Source: Spirochaetales bacterium Spiro_02 (GTDB lineage: Bacteria > Spirochaetota > Spirochaetia > Sphaerochaetales > Sphaerochaetaceae). Taken from it: a stretch of DNA of 64,000 nt. The stretch spans positions 1 through 64,000 of the forward strand of contig LVBD01000008.1 in NCBI GenBank assembly GCA_001604275.1, in the 5' to 3' direction. Below the pieces are notes generated by a model. That model worked only from the letters and a program-made list of their open reading frames with translations, ran no database searches and had not been told where the DNA came from. Position numbers and translations under genes: made by a program. The stretch's first letter is position 1. Each line of letters starts with the position of its first letter. Positions 60,289 to 64,000 of the stretch are shown here, in pieces.

Positions 60289-61729
60289 CTTCACCTCCAG
60301 AAAGTAATCTCGACAACCGCTTCTCGTCCAGCTGAACCGAAAGATTTTTTTCCTGAGTCGGAAGAACGAGTCCGGCCTTGCCATCCTTCGGCTTCCTCAG
60401 GTACTTGACCTGCGTATAGTAGAGGTCGGCCCGTCCTTCGTTCTTGGCTTTCGAGAAGACGATCGCGAGGTTCGCCGCATCGAGCAGCACGTCCAGCGGT
60501 ACGCTCTTGTCCTTGATGTATTTTATGAACACATACCCGCCGGGAAAGTCCCTGGTATGCATCCAGTAGTCGTTGCCGCGGGTATGATGGCGCAGAAGTC
60601 CTTCGTTCTCCTTCGCGTTGCGTCCCACAAGGATCGTATATTGTCCGCTGGTGCATATCAGCCCCGGGGCCTTGCGCTTGTCCGTCTCCTTGACCGGCGC
60701 ATGCCGCTCAAGGAGACGTTGCAGCCGGGCGATGTCCTGCTCCACGTCGTCGGTCTGTCTCAGCGCCTCCTCGAACCGGGCTTTCTCCCGCTCAAGCTCG
60801 GCGGCTGCCTGACTGTATTCGGCCAGCGCGTTCTCCCATGTCCCCTTCGCCTTCTGGTAGCGGCTGTAGTATGCCGCCACGTTCTCCGACGGGCTGAGCT
60901 TGGGATCGAGGGCGATGGAAGCCGGCGCGCCGCCTTTCTCCCAGTCGGGTACCGATACCCAGCTCTGGTGCGCCTTGATCAGGTGTATCGACGACGAAAG
61001 CAGATCCCCAGTTTTCCGGTAGCTGTCGTACGAAGCGTTCTCGTCCCGTTTCCGCTCCAGCGACCGTACCGTCGCCTCCAGACGCCTCAGTTCCCTGTCC
61101 CGGAGCTGTTGTGCTCGTGTCCGCAGCTGTTCGATGGTCGTTTCGCTGGACTGCAACCCGTATTCCTGCTCGATCTGCCGGTTGAAGCTCCCTTCCGTCC
61201 GATGCCTGACAACGAATCGGTCGGCCTGAAGCTCGGCTTCGCTTCGGGACGACGGCAGGACCAGCGTTCTGCCGCTTGTCTCGTCCCGGTTCGGACGACG
61301 CAGCAGCAGGTCGAGGATCCTGTCGTTCCCGTCGGTGACGATGATGTTCGCCTGGGCTCCGCTGTATAGCCTGATGTACAGCCTGAACATAGTTCCATGA
61401 TTGTCGAGGTCGAGCCGAACCAGTCGTTCCCCCGGAATCTGTTCCGCATGCGTGATCTTCGCACCTTCCAGATTCGCCCGGGCGAACTGGACGAACCGCT
61501 GGAGTTTTGCCGTCTTCTGCCGTTGCGGCGGCGCGACCTGTTCCGTCAGCGCATGGATGCGGCTGTACGGCGTGCCGATTTCCGTGTAGAGCCGCCACCG
61601 CCCGCAGTCGGACCGATAGAGATCCCATGTCAGCGCATGGAACGTATTCTGAGTCACATGCTGTATCGTGCTTCCTTGCAGCGGAAGCTCAGAAAGTATG
61701 AGCGCGATTTCACGCCAGTTCAACGACAT
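60269..61729 (-). CDS. NFACT family protein, RqcH-like
   Basis: A 486-residue protein of the fibronectin-binding-protein A/RqcH family. An NFACT-N domain (residues 1-200), a central coiled coil (about 200-345, with REKARFEEALRQTDDVEQD) and an NFACT-R domain with ILVGRNAKENEGLLRHHTRG then DYWMHTRDFPGGYVFIK. RqcH homologues sense obstructed large subunits and add Ala tails. Shorter than the 570-residue Bacillus protein, so some domain may be reduced. In an operon with folC. Confidence 0.88.
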   Translation of the reverse strand: MSLNWREIALILSELPLQGSTIQHVTQNTFHALTWDLYRSDCGRWRLYTEIGTPYSRIHALTEQVAPPQRQKTAKLQRFVQFARANLEGAKITHAEQIPGERLVRLDLDNHGTMFRLYIRLYSGAQANIIVTDGNDRILDLLLRRPNRDETSGRTLVLPSSRSEAELQADRFVVRHRTEGSFNRQIEQEYGLQSSETTIEQLRTRAQQLRDRELRRLEATVRSLERKRDENASYDSYRKTGDLLSSSIHLIKAHQSWVSVPDWEKGGAPASIALDPKLSPSENVAAYYSRYQKAKGTWENALAEYSQAAAELEREKARFEEALRQTDDVEQDIARLQRLLERHAPVKETDKRKAPGLICTSGQYTILVGRNAKENEGLLRHHTRGNDYWMHTRDFPGGYVFIKYIKDKSVPLDVLLDAANLAIVFSKAKNEGRADLYYTQVKYLRKPKDGKAGLVLPTQEKNLSVQLDEKRLSRLLSGGEDAVEKP

Positions 61730-61759
61730 CTGTTCTCCTCATGCATCGCAGGATGCATC

Positions 61760-63109
61760 TCAGGCATGCAGGATATCGTATGCTTTTTTTATCTCTCCCG
61801 CAAGATAGAAAGAACCGCAGGCGAGGATCGCCTTGTCCTCCGGCGTCTGCTCCAGCGCCTGGCGCAACGCATCGACGGGCGAGGGGACGAGGTATATTTC
61901 CTTGTGCCTGGCATCATCCTTCGCCATCTCCCGGAATAGGTCGTAGAGCCCGCCGATGTCGCTTGCCTTGTATGTTCCCGGGGTCGAAATGATGACTCGG
62001 TCGAACTGGTCGAGCACCTCGCGGACCATGTGCGGATGATCCTTGTCCCGCAGCGCCCCGTAGATCACTGTGTTCCCTTCCTTGCCGTGCAGTTGTCCGA
62101 AGCTGTGGAACAGGTGCCCCAGACTCTGCACCGTATGCGCCCCGTCAAGATAGATCGGCGTCGATTCCTCGAGCTTCTGCATCCGTCCCGGAAGCCGGTT
62201 GCGCTCCATCGCAGCCTCAGTGAGGCCCTGACGATGCAATCCCAGTTTCTTGAGCGTCAGCAGCGCGAGGGCGCAGTTGTCCGCCTGCACCTCGCCCCGC
62301 ATGGCCAGCGTCAGATCGGTCCGCGATCCATCCTTCCAGAGGATCGTGGAAACCTGGCCTTCGGCAGTGGAGCGCGAGGCGATGCCGGTCGTTTCTTCGT
62401 CAAGAAAATACGCCGTGCTTCCCTGGGCCTTCGCCTCCGCTTCGAACACTTGCCGCGCCTCGGGCTTCTGCCTGGCAATGAAGCATGGAACCGACGGCTT
62501 GATGATCTTCGCCTTTTCTCCTGCGATCTTTGCTATGGTGTCGCCCAGCAGCGCGGTATGCTCCAGCTCGATCGGACAGAGAACCGATGCCTGCGGCGTG
62601 ATCGTGTTGGTCGCATCGAGCCTTCCTCCCAGCCCGGTCTCGATCACCGCCCACTGGCATGCCGTCCTGGAAAACAGCAGGAACGCATAGCAGGTGTACA
62701 GCTCGAACGTCGTAGGGTTCGTCTCCCCCCATTGGTCGGTGAACCGGAAGTCCTTGATCCTGTCCGCCAGCTCCCCACCGACCTCGATAAGCGTCGGATC
62801 GTCGAAAAAGACTCCCGCGAGACTGAACCGTTCCCGATAGTCCGTCAGATGCGGGGAAAGATACAGTCCGGTCTTGAATCCGGCCGCGACCAGTCCTGCC
62901 GCAAGGAAACTGGCGGTGGAGCCTTTGCCTTTTGACCCCGCGACATGGATCGACAGGAAATCCTGCTCCGGGTGTCCGAGCAGATCGAGCAACTTGAACA
63001 TCCTGTCGAGCCTGTAGGTCCGTGTCGTATAGTGGTCTGCGCTTTTCTTTTCCAGGTTGTTGAAACTTTCCATGAAAGCCACCACTTCGTCGAATGTCTT
63101 GAACTCCAT
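61760..63109 (-). CDS. folC: folylpolyglutamate synthase/dihydrofolate synthase
   Basis: A 449-residue Mur-ligase-related enzyme. The P-loop reads IHVAGSKGKGSTASFLAAGL and is followed by FKTGLYLSPHLTDYRERF; AVIETGLGGRLDATN contains the omega-loop metal site. It adds glutamate to folates; whether dihydropteroate is also used cannot be seen. ATG 63109; first gene of the operon toward 57855. Confidence 0.92.
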   Translation of the reverse strand: MEFKTFDEVVAFMESFNNLEKKSADHYTTRTYRLDRMFKLLDLLGHPEQDFLSIHVAGSKGKGSTASFLAAGLVAAGFKTGLYLSPHLTDYRERFSLAGVFFDDPTLIEVGGELADRIKDFRFTDQWGETNPTTFELYTCYAFLLFSRTACQWAVIETGLGGRLDATNTITPQASVLCPIELEHTALLGDTIAKIAGEKAKIIKPSVPCFIARQKPEARQVFEAEAKAQGSTAYFLDEETTGIASRSTAEGQVSTILWKDGSRTDLTLAMRGEVQADNCALALLTLKKLGLHRQGLTEAAMERNRLPGRMQKLEESTPIYLDGAHTVQSLGHLFHSFGQLHGKEGNTVIYGALRDKDHPHMVREVLDQFDRVIISTPGTYKASDIGGLYDLFREMAKDDARHKEIYLVPSPVDALRQALEQTPEDKAILACGSFYLAGEIKKAYDILHA

Positions 63110-63205
63110 CTCTTCGGATTACCTCGGGCGATACTGTAGTACAGCCGTGGCTTTTGGTCAACGAAACTCGCCCGTGAAATGCCGCGCATTTCCGTTCCTC
63201 GGGTG

Positions 63206-63227
63206 ATTGGCTAGGAACATTGCCAAT
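63206..63227. promoter_or_regulatory. dyad ATTGGC-N10-GCCAAT
   Basis: Perfect 6-bp arms in the divergent region between folC and the acyl-CoA synthetase. Possible regulator site; no protein can be assigned. Confidence 0.3.
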
Positions 63228-63280
63228 GGACAAATAAACCTGACAAGTTGACGTTTTGTGATTTTTTGTATTTATTGAGC

Positions 63281-63309
63281 TTGAATTTTTTTCTACACCG
63301 AAATATAGT
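63281..63309 (+). promoter_or_regulatory. promoter of acyl-CoA synthetase gene
   Basis: TTGAAT (63281-63286), 17 bp, TATAGT (63304-63309), in an AT-rich leader. Confidence 0.6.
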
Positions 63310-63385
63310 AGACCCAAGACCCGGTAATCCATCGGGATTTTCGTATATCCGGCCGTCTGGCAGTGAGAAGGAGCGGCGTGTAGCC

Positions 63386-64000
63386 ATGGGTAAGCAGAAA
63401 CGAGATGAAATGCCTTGGAGATTCCTTGCCGAGTACAAGGGAAGATTCTTTGACGGTGAATGGCCTACCGTTCCCGAGATGTTCGAGATCACCTGCGAAC
63501 GCTATCCGCAGAACATGTGCTTCCGCGCTTTCGTCCCCAAGCCGCTTCAGCTGGACTATACCGAAGCTTTGGCCGTGATCAAGGGCGTGGCGAACTATCT
63601 CCTGTCCCAGGGGGTGAAATCGGGCGACAAGATCGGTGTCAGCGGCAAGAACAGCCCCGAATGGGCCATTGCGTATCTCGCCATCCTGTATGCCGGAGCG
63701 ATCGTCGTTCCGCTGGACAATGCGCTGCATGACGGCGAGATGGAGAAACTGATGGCGTTTGCAGGAGTTACTCGTCTGTTCGCCGACGCGGACCGGCTCG
63801 AACGCATCGATGCCGACGGTTCCGTCGGTCTCGTGGAGAAGATCAGCCTTGAGCCTGCCGGTTCGAGCTATGTCCTCGACTGTCAGATCGCCGAGGACCA
63901 GCCGCGCGTCAAGTCCAAGGAGGACGATCTGGCGGCGATTCTGTTCACCAGTGGAACTACCGGCACTCCGAAAGGCGTCATGCTCACCCATAGGAATCTC
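63386..64000 (+). CDS. AMP-dependent long-chain acyl-CoA synthetase, 5' part
   Basis: The frame opens at ATG 63386 with AAGGAG about 13 bases upstream and runs off the end of the window after 205 codons. The N-terminus (ERYPQNMCFRAFVPKPLQLD) and the adenylate-forming P-loop LFTSGTTGTPKGVMLTH near the end identify the ANL superfamily. Long-chain fatty acid activation is the best guess; the substrate pocket is beyond the window. Confidence 0.85.
   Translation, partial: MGKQKRDEMPWRFLAEYKGRFFDGEWPTVPEMFEITCERYPQNMCFRAFVPKPLQLDYTEALAVIKGVANYLLSQGVKSGDKIGVSGKNSPEWAIAYLAILYAGAIVVPLDNALHDGEMEKLMAFAGVTRLFADADRLERIDADGSVGLVEKISLEPAGSSYVLDCQIAEDQPRVKSKEDDLAAILFTSGTTGTPKGVMLTHRNL

Noticed and set aside
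1-64000. CRISPR arrays, rRNA, tRNA, replication origin
   Set aside because: No regularly spaced repeats, no rRNA core motifs, no cloverleaf with TTCGA loop in a suitable context, and no DnaA-box cluster were seen.

Overview
The window reads like the chromosome of a free-living or host-associated spirochaete of the Sphaerochaeta/Treponema type. The evidence is indirect. The solute-binding proteins start with short hydrophobic leaders ending in FAAGSQE, FAGGSQE or FAGGAKE. A 55-residue zinc-ribbon protein of a kind I associate with spirochaetes is present. A yicC - cytidylate kinase - rpoZ - miaA order is visible. Carbohydrate uptake by ABC and TRAP systems dominates, and the coding DNA is moderately GC-rich. 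No rRNA, tRNA or CRISPR array was found.

Left part (1-24 kb), transport and catabolism: (i) a three-gene sugar-type ABC importer without its own ATPase, followed by a metallo-beta-lactamase-fold hydrolase and an inositol-monophosphatase-family enzyme; (ii) a divergent pair consisting of two zinc alcohol dehydrogenases plus an FCD-type GntR repressor (minus strand) and a DctPQM TRAP transporter (plus strand); (iii) a membrane-anchored alpha/beta hydrolase and a VUT-family transporter; (iv) a LacI repressor divergent from a glycerophosphodiesterase/ABC operon, with three CG-centred operators spaced 21 bp apart; (v) a decayed purine-type operon (amidohydrolase, BMP-family binding protein, and an ABC ATPase truncated before its signature motif and fused to a GyrI-like domain).

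Middle part (24-39 kb), amino sugars and an unusual EPSP-synthase relative: SIS-domain enzyme, BadF-type kinase, ROK regulator and PIG-L deacetylase; a CHR transporter pair; a 34-residue membrane peptide behind a DtxR-like operator; then lacI-pfk-nagB and a truncated nagA. The nagA fragment ends head-on against a truncated DUF554 gene, which looks like a deletion scar. A LacI regulator then faces an operon of a TTG-started EPSP-synthase-like protein with several altered substrate residues, a TAXI binding protein and a fused TRAP permease. Two near-identical operators there lie exactly 200 bp apart.

Right part (39-64 kb), mostly housekeeping: uppP, a radical SAM protein, an acidic hypothetical protein, an MFS transporter, dinB, ddl, murE, a TSCPD protein, an outer-membrane barrel, a zinc-ribbon protein, murC, yicC, cmk, rpoZ, miaA, a one-pass membrane protein, a Memo-like protein, an NFACT/RqcH-like protein, folC and the start of an acyl-CoA synthetase. 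An AT-richer island (AAA ATPase plus two transposase remnants) interrupts cmk-rpoZ and is flanked by a 35-bp direct repeat.

A recurring feature is that every binding-protein/next-transporter-gene junction in the window (five of five) holds a strong hairpin without a T-tract, as expected if binding-protein mRNA is made or kept in excess. All functional calls come from reading motifs by eye; no database search was run.
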